A stretch of 64,000 nt of DNA, taken from Ottelia alismoides. Lineage: Eukaryota > Streptophyta > Magnoliopsida > Alismatales > Hydrocharitaceae. A program made the position numbers and the translations under genes. Within the stretch, counting starts at the first letter, position 1. Each line of letters starts with the position of its first letter. Where the stretch lies: contig JAZKJV010000153.1 in NCBI GenBank assembly GCA_037367405.1, positions 372,001 to 436,000 of the forward strand, written 5' to 3'. This document shows, piece after piece, positions 11,129 to 20,289 of this stretch. Below the pieces are notes generated by a model. That model was given only the letters and a program-made list of their open reading frames with translations, was not told the DNA's origin and did not search any database.

Positions 11129-11594
11129 CTATACTTAGGATCAAATAATCCTAAGTATAGCAGACTGTACACAAAGGAGGGAGGGTCAAGGGTGGGAATG
11201 AACAGATCGTACTCAGATTGTCCCCCCCTATACTTAGGGTAAGATATCCCTAAGTATAGACAAGGAGAGGAGACAATGGAGAGGATCAAAGAATAGAATC
11301 AACTCGGGGTGCACCCCCCTATACTTAGGACAAAGTACGTCCTGGTATAGAAAACTGTCTACAAGTGGGCGAAACCTTTCTGATAGATACAGAAGAAAGA
11401 AGAGGAAAAGAAGAAAGAAAGAAAAGAAGAAACGAGATGGAAGAAGAGATCATAGCATATACACATCACTCCCCCTATACTTTGGGTAAAAGAAGCCCTA
11501 AGTATAGGCAACAACACGAGTAATGAAACGGAACGACGAATGAATACTCGGCTCGTCCACCCCCTATACTTAGGACAAAGTACGTCCTAAGCAA
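11129..11594 (-). repeat. Array of five hairpin-forming inverted repeats in E
   Basis: Each unit is CTATACTTAGG, a few variable bases, then the complementary CCTAAGTATAG. Units: 11129-11160 (perfect 13-bp arms CTATACTTAGGAT/ATCCTAAGTATAG, 6-base loop), 11228-11259 (perfect 12-bp arms ending GGG/CCC), 11319-11350 (arms ending GGAC/GTCC, one mismatch), 11475-11508 (TTTGGG/CCCTAAG, partly mismatched) and 11564-11594 (GGAC/GTCC, distal decay). A further half-unit, CCTATACTTAG, starts at 10991. The stem-top bases differ between units but stay paired within most units. The same series exists in relic H (36685-37028). Function unknown. Confidence 0.85.
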
Positions 11595-11683
11595 GGCAAA
11601 CACGAGGATGGGTTGACAAGCAATATGGAAGAGGGACGGAGGTACACAAAAGTGAATATACACAGAGATGGATATACAAATGG

Positions 11684-13600
11684 TCAAGAAGGTTGAAAGC
11701 GAACCTTCTTGCGGGATCGCTGAGGAATGGATCTGGTGTGATGCAGGTCGACATCGGGGTCCACAGTGGACGGAAGCCGATCAGGGTCGACAGAGTGAAT
11801 ATCCTCAGTGGCCCTAGGGTGTGAAGGCACAGACAGATCAGTGGAAGAAGTGTGGTCAGGTCTGGCCTTGGGAGTCTCGCTAGTGTCAAAGTGAAAAGGG
11901 ACAAACTCCTCATCATCGAAAGTAGTGTAATCAGAGTCATCCTGCGAGGTCTCATCCAGGTCAAAACCAAAAGGAGCGAACTCATCAGTGGAAGTAGTCG
12001 AACTCTGTTCGTCCTCAATAATCTCAACTGGATCATCTTTCTCATCAAAAGGACCGAATTCTCGAATAAAAGCAATCAGATCAACTTCGGTCCTGGTCTC
12101 ATCAGTATCTATATGGACAGGAGCGGACTCATCAGTGGAAGTAGTCAGAGCATGTCTGTCATGTATAGTTTCTAAATCTGCCCTCCGCTCAATGGTGTCA
12201 ATCGTGTAGATCCCGCGGATGTCATCAACACATCGCCAATCACAAGAAGCAGCAACACCCAGGTCTATGCTTTCTGAGCTTTCCTCCTTGGAGAGGAATT
12301 CTCGGGTCTCATCATTGGTCATGAAGAAGGTCTCTCTGATATCCTCATATAGATTATAGTCCTCGGGGTCAGCCAAGATAGGTGAGGGTGCATCAGGTGC
12401 AGATCTCTGGTCGGCAGTGGGTGCGGTGATCGATACTTCGCTCTCGTCAGCAGGACGGAAGCGAATCTCTCCTGATCCGTAATCAATAACGACCCTCACA
12501 GAGGCGGGGAATGGTCGTCCCAGGATGATTGGAGAGTGCTCCCCAGTGGAGGTCTCCATGGGCAATACGACAAAATCAACATTGTGGCTCGTGCCCTGAA
12601 TCGAAATGATGGCGTTTTCAAGAATACCCTTCGGCCTCCTGATAGATCCATCAGCAAACTGTACGATCATCCTGGTTTTCTTGAGAGGTCCTAAGTGAAG
12701 AGACTGTACCAGCGAGAAGGGTATGATGCTAATCGAAGCACCGCCGTCGAGGAGAGTGTGATCACATGTGTGGTCAGAGATGGTGCAGCTAATGAAAGGT
12801 GTGGCAGTGTTCTTTTTCCTAGGAATTGGACGGTGAGTGATGGTGTGGGCAATGGCCATGGTCAGAATATGACGCTCAGATCTGCTCCTCCGCTTTCTCT
12901 TCTTGGGATGAGCATATAAATCAGTCATAGCCAGCTGAAGTGGGGCACGGATGATCTCATGAATGGTGGCCACCACTTCGGGTTCAGTCAACATTTTTTT
13001 GAATTGTTGGACCTCCTCCATACACGGGAGAAAGTCGGAATCATCATATACACGAGGCATGCCAAGAGCAGTCTGTACAACGGCATCCTCAGGGTAAAAG
13101 GTGGGACCGGGTGTGAAAGGTTGTGTGGTCAAATGGTCTGGCAAGTGGACGCTCTCCTCACAGTCTGACTCGATCATGTGTCTCCTGAAATCTTTTTGTG
13201 TTTTTAAAATTTTCTCATTTTTTTGTATTTTGGGCGATTGCAAGCTCTCATGGAAATCCTCGAGTGAACCCATATCATCAAATGGTGGCATATCATGGTT
13301 GCTCTTATCTGTGCTAGTGAGGTGGTCAATCCTCTGTCTCATATGATCCATCATCTGGGTCAAGTGCTCAAGGATGGATTCCATGAAAGGTGACTCCAAC
13401 AGATCAGTATCGGGTGAATGTGAAGGTGGAAAATACGGAGGTGGTGGTGGGTGTGGGTAGAAATCCGAGTCTTGATACTGCGGCTGAGGCGGATATGTAC
13501 AAAAATCAGGAGCAAAGTCCTCCTGGGAAAAAGGAGGTGGACCGGCTGGAGTGAACGAGGGATCCGCAAAGTCCGGATAAAATACGCTCCAGGGGTCCAT
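11684..13600 (-). CDS. Gag-protease-like polyprotein of gypsy element E
   Basis: An intact 638-codon ORF when started at the ATG at 13600 (MDPWSVFYPDFADPSF). The frame is open 23 codons further upstream, but that stretch has no supporting motif. The N-terminus (1-75) is rich in proline, aromatic residues and aspartate. A short helical stretch (MDHMRQRIDHL) lies near 84-94, and a basic, NLS-like KKRKRRSRSER is at 233-243. A retropepsin-type aspartic protease follows at about 278-380: LLDGGASISIIP (active Asp in DGGAS), flap-like FADGSIRRPKG, and IILGRPFPASVRVVIDYG, the pattern of Ty3/gypsy Athila/Tat-type proteases. The C-terminal third is acidic, with four degenerate repeats of the type TSTDEFAPFGFDLDET. 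I see no Gag zinc knuckle and no normal capsid region, so this is probably a reduced gag-PR. It ends VRFQPS, and relic H preserves that end (VRFLPS). Confidence 0.82.
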   Translation of the reverse strand: MDPWSVFYPDFADPSFTPAGPPPFSQEDFAPDFCTYPPQPQYQDSDFYPHPPPPPYFPPSHSPDTDLLESPFMESILEHLTQMMDHMRQRIDHLTSTDKSNHDMPPFDDMGSLEDFHESLQSPKIQKNEKILKTQKDFRRHMIESDCEESVHLPDHLTTQPFTPGPTFYPEDAVVQTALGMPRVYDDSDFLPCMEEVQQFKKMLTEPEVVATIHEIIRAPLQLAMTDLYAHPKKRKRRSRSERHILTMAIAHTITHRPIPRKKNTATPFISCTISDHTCDHTLLDGGASISIIPFSLVQSLHLGPLKKTRMIVQFADGSIRRPKGILENAIISIQGTSHNVDFVVLPMETSTGEHSPIILGRPFPASVRVVIDYGSGEIRFRPADESEVSITAPTADQRSAPDAPSPILADPEDYNLYEDIRETFFMTNDETREFLSKEESSESIDLGVAASCDWRCVDDIRGIYTIDTIERRADLETIHDRHALTTSTDESAPVHIDTDETRTEVDLIAFIREFGPFDEKDDPVEIIEDEQSSTTSTDEFAPFGFDLDETSQDDSDYTTFDDEEFVPFHFDTSETPKARPDHTSSTDLSVPSHPRATEDIHSVDPDRLPSTVDPDVDLHHTRSIPQRSRKKVRFQPS

Positions 13601-14954
13601 CTCGAAACAAGATGAAAATGATCGGGAGAGCACGATGGTCAAGTCAAGAGAGTGAAGAAGAAGGCGCAAACGCGCAGAGAAGATCTAGGATACACACAAG
13701 CAAACACAAACAAAACTTACACAAATCAAACCCTCAGTTCACCTACTCAACTCGGTAGGACCGAAAATACGGTATTTTTATCTTGTCTGTTTTAGAGTTA
13801 GGTGAAAAAGTCAAGAAGTTGCACAAACACTTAGGGGCTTAATGGGTTTTGGGCACTAATCCTTAGCGTGTGCGCGAGCAAATAAAAGCGAAGACAATGA
13901 GGGGATTACTCGCCCCAAGACAAGATTTTTCCTTTTGATCGATTTTTAGGGTTAAGTAATGTTAGCAGTCCCAATTTTATTGGTTATCACTTTTTTTTGA
14001 ATTTTTACTGAGAATGCACGAGCCTATCGGGGAATCAATTCCTTTAAGCACCTAAATGATCAAAAACAGAGGTAGAGGAGCGGAAAAGCAATGCAAGCGG
14101 CAAACGATGATGGATGCTAAAGTGTAAAAGCTCACCTTGCCTCCAGCACTCTACATGCAAAGATGCTCAGCGGAATTGAAACCTATCTATATGCAAATGC
14201 AAAGCCGATGAAATCGCCCTAAGTTCAAAAAATTGCTATTAGCGTGAAGCACCACAAGTCGGTCACCAATCCTCAATACAAAAAGTCCGGTCTAGACTCA
14301 CCCCTCCTCTTCTCGACAAGTCGAGTTCAGGAGTAGCACTTGATGGGGTGGGCTCGCGGCGCGGCGGATCTAAGATGATGAAACGACTGTTTAAAATTTG
14401 ACTAAATCCAAAACGTACTATAGGTACATGCAATGGTTATTATTGTGTTTGGACCTAAGTCTATCGCAAGCAATCCTAAAACTAGGGGCTCAATCACACA
14501 AAATAAGGAAAACAAAATCGGAAAACAAAATAAAAAAAATCGATGAAAACCGTAAAAAGCCGCGGTGAGCCCCCAAGTGAACAATCACTTGGAAATTGGG
14601 CCCGAAAGTCCAAAGTTCAGGTACCTGTATTATTACAATAATAAAAGAGTCTCTCTCTCACACAAATTACAAAAATAAATGCAAGGGAATAAATGCTACA
14701 ACTAAAGTAAAGCTTGGTCTTCAAAATTCTCTTCTCGTCTTCTCGGTGCTAGGCTGGCTAGAGCCGGCATCACGTGGGTGCGTCGGCGCCTCGGGTGAAG
14801 CGCCTCCCTCGATCCGCGGTTCCTCGCACAAAGTCAACGAAGAGAGGGGTTAGACGGCTCAACAATTATATCAAAAATAAGGAAAATAATAAAAGCCGCG
14901 AAAGTAGACAATCAATCACAAGCACAAGCAAGAACCCGAACTACGCGCTGTTGC
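13601..14954 (-). other. 5' leader of gypsy element E
   Basis: About 1.35 kb between the primer-binding site and the gag-protease ATG, with only small ORFs. It probably acts as untranslated leader and packaging region, an inference from position only. Confidence 0.6.
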
Positions 14955-14972
14955 TCCCCGGCAACGGCACCA
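14955..14972 (-). promoter_or_regulatory. Primer-binding site of E (tRNA-Asp type)
   Basis: The minus strand reads TGGTGCCGTTGCCGGGGA two bases after the LTR end. It matches the complement of the plant tRNA-Asp 3' end at 17 of 18 positions (T for C at position 4). This primer is typical of Athila-like gypsy elements. Confidence 0.82.
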
Positions 14973-14974
14973 TT

Positions 14975-17900
14975 TGTTGAACCGAGAAAATCAAGCGGTC
15001 GTATTGACTCACAAGGCGAGTCAACAGTCGATGCGGTGACCGCTCGAAAATCCCGATTCAAACAACAATTAACACACGATAATCAAGTAAAGCAGTGAAA
15101 GTGTGTGGAGTTAAAATTTATTATAACTCTACAACAAAGATGTGTATAGGTGCAAGTATTGTAGAGGTCGAACACAGGGAGCAGAAAGGATAGATCGGGG
15201 CAAAATTGCTCAAAATGTGTGTGAATGTGAATGTTTGTCTATCTATGATATTTTTTTGTGGGTTTTTAATTTTATATTATTTTTTTAATTTTTAATTTTA
15301 TATTTTTGTATTTTGATTTTTAATTTACTGATTTTATATTTTCTTTTTATATTTTATATTTTTTTATTTTCTTTTTCAATATTGGAATATATGAACTATG
15401 TAATAAAAGGGAGAAAGAGATATTTATAAAAATAGATAAAAATGTACAAAAATTAGCAAATAAAGTCTTTTTGCTCTTTTTATGGTTTTTTACTGTTTTT
15501 GTGATTTTTGGGTATTTTTTAGAATGTTTTTGGTATTTTTAAAGTCAAAAATAGAGAAAACAGTGAATAGAATGCAAGGCTGAAACTAAAATGGAGAAAT
15601 AAAATAGAAAACAGTAACAAAAATTCTCCAAATTAATTTTCACTTAAAGATAATGAAACAAAGAAAATTCAGAGACAAAGTTTGTATTTTTAGGGTTTTT
15701 GTAGAATTTTTAATATTTTTCTAAAGGTTTTTGGGGTTTTGTGATTTTTAGGAGTTTTCTTTTATAATTTTTAGTGAATTTTGGACTGAAGTTAGAACAC
15801 ACTAAAAGAAACAAAATATATTTTTTTGGGATTTTTCTGGAGTGTTTTTATATTTTTTATGGATTTTGTAAGCTAGACAGTGCACAAAATGGCTATTTTT
15901 TATTTTTAATAAATACTAAAATGCAATAGTTCTGGAAAATAAAAATATTACGTGAAACTTATATGCAACAGGAACTTATATTGATTTTTGTGGGTTTTTT
16001 AGAGGTTAATAGATGCACGGAATAAATACTAGAAGCATAAGGAAAAAGTATGCATGCAGGGGCATTTGTGTACTTAGACAGGAATCCAGGGGCCTTGTCC
16101 GCAAAATAGCCACACGCACATGCTCGCGCACATGCGCCTAGCTGGCAAGGGCGAGTATGGGATATTCAAAATCTCTGGGACATGATATGCAAATGTAACA
16201 ATATTTTAAACTTGCAGAGGAAAGTTTGAAGAGTTTTCGTTAAATACAAAAAGGATTGGGCTAATGTTGCAAAATACCCAGATAATAGGCGATCCGACGG
16301 TTGTTGATTCCTCAGGGGACACGTGTCGGCGCACGGGGGGGGGGGGGGGGGTACCCCTTGGGTTATAACGGCCAGGATTAGATCCTGAGGCCGTAATCGG
16401 ACGGCTGGAGGGGGAGCGTGATCTGACGGATACTGTAGCCTCTGGAGGATGTGCGAGATCGGACGGCTCTGGGACAGGGAGGAAGAACGGCCCGCGAACT
16501 CGGCTGGGCTGAGTTTCAGATGCTCCTCCGGCGCCCCTCCGACGACTTCCTTCGTCTCCAACAGTACGCAGAAGCACCTGGAACGCTTCTTTAGCAGATG
16601 GCGGCTTCCAAAATGGCGTGGAACACGCCGAAAAGCCGCTGCGACGTGAGAGGCCAGGAGCCGCTCCAGGCCGTGTTGTGCTCCCGCGAACTCGATCCCC
16701 AGGTGGGGTCTTTGGCACCTGGACCTGCAAGGAAGATGCACGGCAGCAATAAAAGGTCCCAGGGGCCAGCAAAAAGTGTGGGTGACGACGTGGAGAGTCC
16801 GGCGAGGTGTTCGAGATGAATATCTACACTAACAATGGCTTACACAACGAACTAAGTAGACAAAACGAAATCCTAAACTAACAGCTAGCTAACTACGAAG
16901 AGAAAAAAATGAGAAAAACACAACCTCGAGGGCTGAGAAGCCTAAGGAAGTGACCTCACGGCGGCCGCCGGAGATGGGGTGGTTCGCAAGAAGGGTTCGA
17001 AGAAGAATGGAGGCGATGGGTTTGTTTTTGAAACATGGCTCTGGAGCGAACTTCGTGGCAAGATTACGAGCAGACGAAGAAGATCCTAGAGGATCTGATA
17101 GGCTGGCGTGGATCACAGTTGTACCAGGTACAACTTTCGTGAAGGAAGCGTCCTTCCTCGAGCAACGCGCAAGCGGCGAAAAAATCGAGAAAAGGAGGGT
17201 AGGCAAATGTCTAGTGGGTTGTGACCTGGGTCATAGAGTTGACCCCTGGTCAAAGGATGGCGTGGCCTGATTGGGCCACGTCATCCGCAAAAAGACAAAA
17301 ATTGAAATAATACCTTGTACATTTTATTAAAAATAATAAATGATGTAATTAATTTTAGGTTATTTAATAAAAAATATTTATTATTTTATAAAGTATTTTA
17401 TTCCGATTTTAATTATTTTTATGAGGTATATTTTTATTAGTTTACATTTATGCCCTTTATAGGTATAATACCTATATATTGTATTCTTTTATTTTTATTG
17501 TATATATTTAATTTATTTATTTTTGATTATTAATTTATATAATTATAACATACTTTTATACACGGAATTATATTTTTATTTTATTTTATTTATGTGTTTT
17601 GTATATTTAATAAAATAGAAATAGTAATTATACATGTATGTGTATAAGTATTATACCTAGGTTTTGTGTATATAAGTATTTTTATTTTGAGATTTATTTA
17701 CATTTTTATTCTGATTTTATTACACATAATTATTATAAATAATATTTACAAAATTATAAAGATATAAAATTATAAAAATAATGAATAAAGAATAAATTGA
17801 ATATTTTATTCTGTACAAATATACAATGAGGGTCCAAAACTCAACTTTCAAACCGTAACTCCGAAAAATACGAAACTACCTCCATTAAATAGATTATTTT

Positions 17901-18452
17901 ATGCTATATACAATTAAAGGTGAGTTTAGTACATTTCGAGTTTTTATTTGCAAGATACATGTCTGAAAAGTTGGGGTTTTGAAATCTTATTCAGACCATA
18001 ACTTTTTATCTGTACATTATTTTTCTGTAAAATCAATTTTGTATTTTTCTTTATTAAATTATCTACAACTTTCATGAACAAAGTTTCTTTATTTGAAGTA
18101 TAAAAAGTGGAACCAAAAATAGGTCCCAAAATGAATAAAGAATGAATAAAATAAAAAGGAATTTGTGCTGTATTTTGGCCCTTATCTCCCCCTACTTTAT
18201 TCCTTGTCGACCTATTCATCAAGATGCCTAGGTCTCGGGGTTTGGTTTCGGGTCAAAATATTTACAATATTTTGTTCTTTTTCTTTTCTTTTCTTTATTT
18301 TATAATTTTGTCTTTAAAAACCGCATTTTATACAATATTTACACAATGATGCATGAATGCTAAAATGCCTAAATTAACAATATTTACACGCATTTACTAG
18401 GATTTTTAAGGCCAAAATGATAGAATAAAGATGATGAAACGTAGCTTCATCA
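14975..18452 (-). repeat. 5' LTR of gypsy-type E
   Basis: Same limits as the 3' LTR (TGTTGAACCGAG ... CTTCATCA). It is 327 bp shorter because of a 243-bp loss at about 16094 (between GGGGCCT repeats) and a loss of roughly 85-90 bp near 16982. It contains a run of 17 G at 16335-16351 where the other LTR has 7. Confidence 0.9.
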
Positions 18453-18729
18453 AGGGTCCAGACTAGCAATAGGGGCAGAAGCAGGAGTGTCACTCGCAGA
18501 GTTCTGTAACAAGTATCGAAGCCAAACATACTCAGGCGCGACAAATGAATTCTGATAGTCACTGGAAGCTGACCATGAGAGGTGTCCACAGTATCATAGG
18601 TGCCATCATTGGAGACACTCTCGTAGGTGTTGTTGGCATTGGTAGGCACTTCAAACTTTGCCCATCAACATTTTGATGGATGATTCAAGCATCCACAATG
18701 TGTGCATGCCGGATAGCGGGCAATAGTAG
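18453..18729 (-). pseudogene. Middle piece of gag of copia C (zinc knuckle)
   Basis: Lies between inserted elements E and D. The minus-strand translation gives RYPACTHCGCLNHPSKC, a CCHC knuckle one residue short of the CX2CX4HX4C spacing, then VPTNANNTYESVSNDGTYDTVDT and a serine/alanine-rich tail. It joins the protease piece at 5203 on one side and the Gag piece at 23597 on the other. Confidence 0.75.
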
Positions 18730-18946
18730 TGTTAGAGATTGCAGAAGATTTCTTTCTTTATATTGTTACCCCATGAGGGCTTTTATGTTAATAGAATATT
18801 CTATGTGGCTATTTGTTAAAAGAATATTCTATAGAGCATATTCTATAGAATATTCTCCTTTGAGCCCTCTAGGGTTTAGTCCTATATAAGGACCCCTAGA
18901 CCTCTTGAATAAACAAAGAATTATCTTTTCTTATCATCCTTTCACA
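18730..18946 (+). repeat. 5' LTR of copia D
   Basis: TGTTAGAGATTG ... CTTTCACA, 217 bp, with the TATA-like CCTATATAAGG near 18880. An internal cluster of ATAGAATATTCT-type near-palindromes (18790-18860) gives the LTR several short inverted repeats. Confidence 0.92.
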
Positions 18947-18958
18947 TGGTATCAAAGC
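18947..18958 (+). promoter_or_regulatory. Primer-binding site of D (initiator Met tRNA)
   Basis: TGGTATCAAAGC, one base different from the standard site, directly after the LTR. It is followed by GGTCCTAGGCCGGTGTTCTA, the motif shared with B and C. Confidence 0.9.
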
Positions 18959-20289
18959 ATCGGTCCTAGGCCGGTGTTCTAACCTAATCACCTCTCCGCC
19001 ACCGCCAGCCCTCCAAGTAACTCTGCAGCCACTTTGGGTCTCCGCACCTCCTGCCTTAGGCTCGCGCTGCCTCTGGTCCCCAAGCCCTGCCAAGTCTTTG
19101 ATACACGCGAGGGGGCGGGCTGAGCATCTCCAGGCCCGCCTCACGCCTCCTCATGTTGCCAGGCACCTCCTCCAGCCCTCCCAGGGCCTCCTTGCGTCGC
19201 CAGGCGCCTCTGCCAGGAAGGTCAGGCCCTACTCACGTGGGAAGGTCGTCTCCGCCAGGCCCCCTCCTCTACCATCAAACGATCATTACCTCATCATTCT
19301 TACTCCTTGAAGAAGTTTTAGATATTTGATGATAAATTGAGGCAAGATATACTCTATAGGTCATTTTTTCTTGACCTAAGCCGTCACGATGACGTCTGCG
19401 AGATCAAGCCCACGTACCCTACTTCTTCTTTGTTGGTACAGGGCACTTCTATCAAGTTGAAGGGCTTCTTTATAAAGATACCGCTAAGGCAATGTGGGAA
19501 AACCTTGAGCGTACATATTCTCTGAAGACGACTAAATCTCGTCTGTCAGACATATACACAAGGATTTGGTCTGCTAGTCAGGGAGAACCAAGTCTTATTG
19601 AATACTACAGGCTTCTTACAAGCCTTTTTTAGGAACTCCGTATTTTTCAGCCTGCATGTTGTGATAAACAAGTAGGCGAACGTGTTGAATGACAGGTTTA
19701 CAGATTTCTCTCGGGACTAAATCCAAAATATAAGCCTGTGAAAGATCAGTTCCTGATGGCTGATACTCTACCTACCCTTGAGACAATCTTCGGACGCTTA
19801 CAGGAGCTAGAGGCTCCATTTCAGCACTCTACCACCCACACTTCTACAGAGACGATGACCCACTATACCTCCCCAGGATACAGAGGACGGCATAACTATC
19901 AAGGAGGACGGGGACATGACTCAGGCCGTGGACGTGGTTGTGAATCTGGACGACGTCGTGACCCTGGACGCGGACGTGATCGTGGACGTTGTCGTGATTC
20001 TTCTGCTCGGTATCCAGCATCCGTACACTGTGGACGATGGGCAACATTTGGGATGCAACATGATGCCATCAGTGCCTATGATGAGGTATCGTATGATGCA
20101 ACTGCAGAAACATCCACTCAGCAAACCAGCGGGGCACAAACACCATTCACTGCTTCTGAATATGCTCGCCTACGACAACTGCTGCGAGAATCTAGTCCTT
20201 CTGATAGTAATGCTTCTGCCCCTACTGCTAGCCTGGCTACTACCTCAGGTACAGTAGCAAACTCTATCTCTGCCTCTAAGCATGCATAG
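18959..20289 (+). pseudogene. Leader and decayed gag of copia D
   Basis: A GC-rich leader (18985-19270) is followed by Gag: KLSDIYTRIW-like SDIYTRIWSASQGEPSLIEYYRLL near 19550, IFQPACCDKQ, then an open stretch from 19738 (KDQFLMADTLPTLETIFGRL). This runs into an arginine/glycine-rich part (GRGHDSGRGRGCESGRRRD and more) and a degraded zinc knuckle (HCGRW). An in-frame TAG ends it at 20287, where the family has Trp before the protease motif. Stops at about 19630 and 19690 and frameshifts upstream show that Gag cannot be made intact. Confidence 0.82.

Larger units (their letters stand above)
9009..11683 (-). other. Non-coding 3' region of E, between the ORF and the 3' LTR
   Basis: About 2.7 kb without a convincing ORF. 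Next to the LTR is a polypurine-like AAGTATAGGGGGA (minus strand). 10170-10850 is built from short recurrent strings such as TTTTCAAA, TTTTGCAAA and ATTTTACAA. 10980-11600 carries a series of inverted repeats described separately. The minus-strand counterpart survives in relic H at 36560-38343, so this region belongs to the family and is not a chance insertion. Confidence 0.7.
5204..18452 (-). mobile_element. Gypsy-type long-LTR element E, non-autonomous
   Basis: A 13.2-kb minus-strand LTR element inside C, flanked by a perfect 5-bp target duplication AGGGT (5199-5203 and 18453-18457). The LTRs are very long (3805 bp at 5204-9008 and 3478 bp at 14975-18452) and look 2-3% divergent by eye apart from two large indels. 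The primer-binding site matches the 3' end of tRNA-Asp, as in the Athila/Tat side of plant Ty3/gypsy. The only coding region is one gag-protease-like ORF (11684-13600). No integrase, reverse transcriptase or RNase H is visible, so mobility would need enzymes from a relative. It is probably the last or nearly the last insertion in the stack. H (36478-41480) is a diverged relative in the other orientation. Confidence 0.9.

Noticed and set aside
11129..11594. CRISPR-like regular repeats
   Set aside because: Units are inverted repeats with unequal spacing in a plant retrotransposon; no direct-repeat/spacer structure and no Cas genes.
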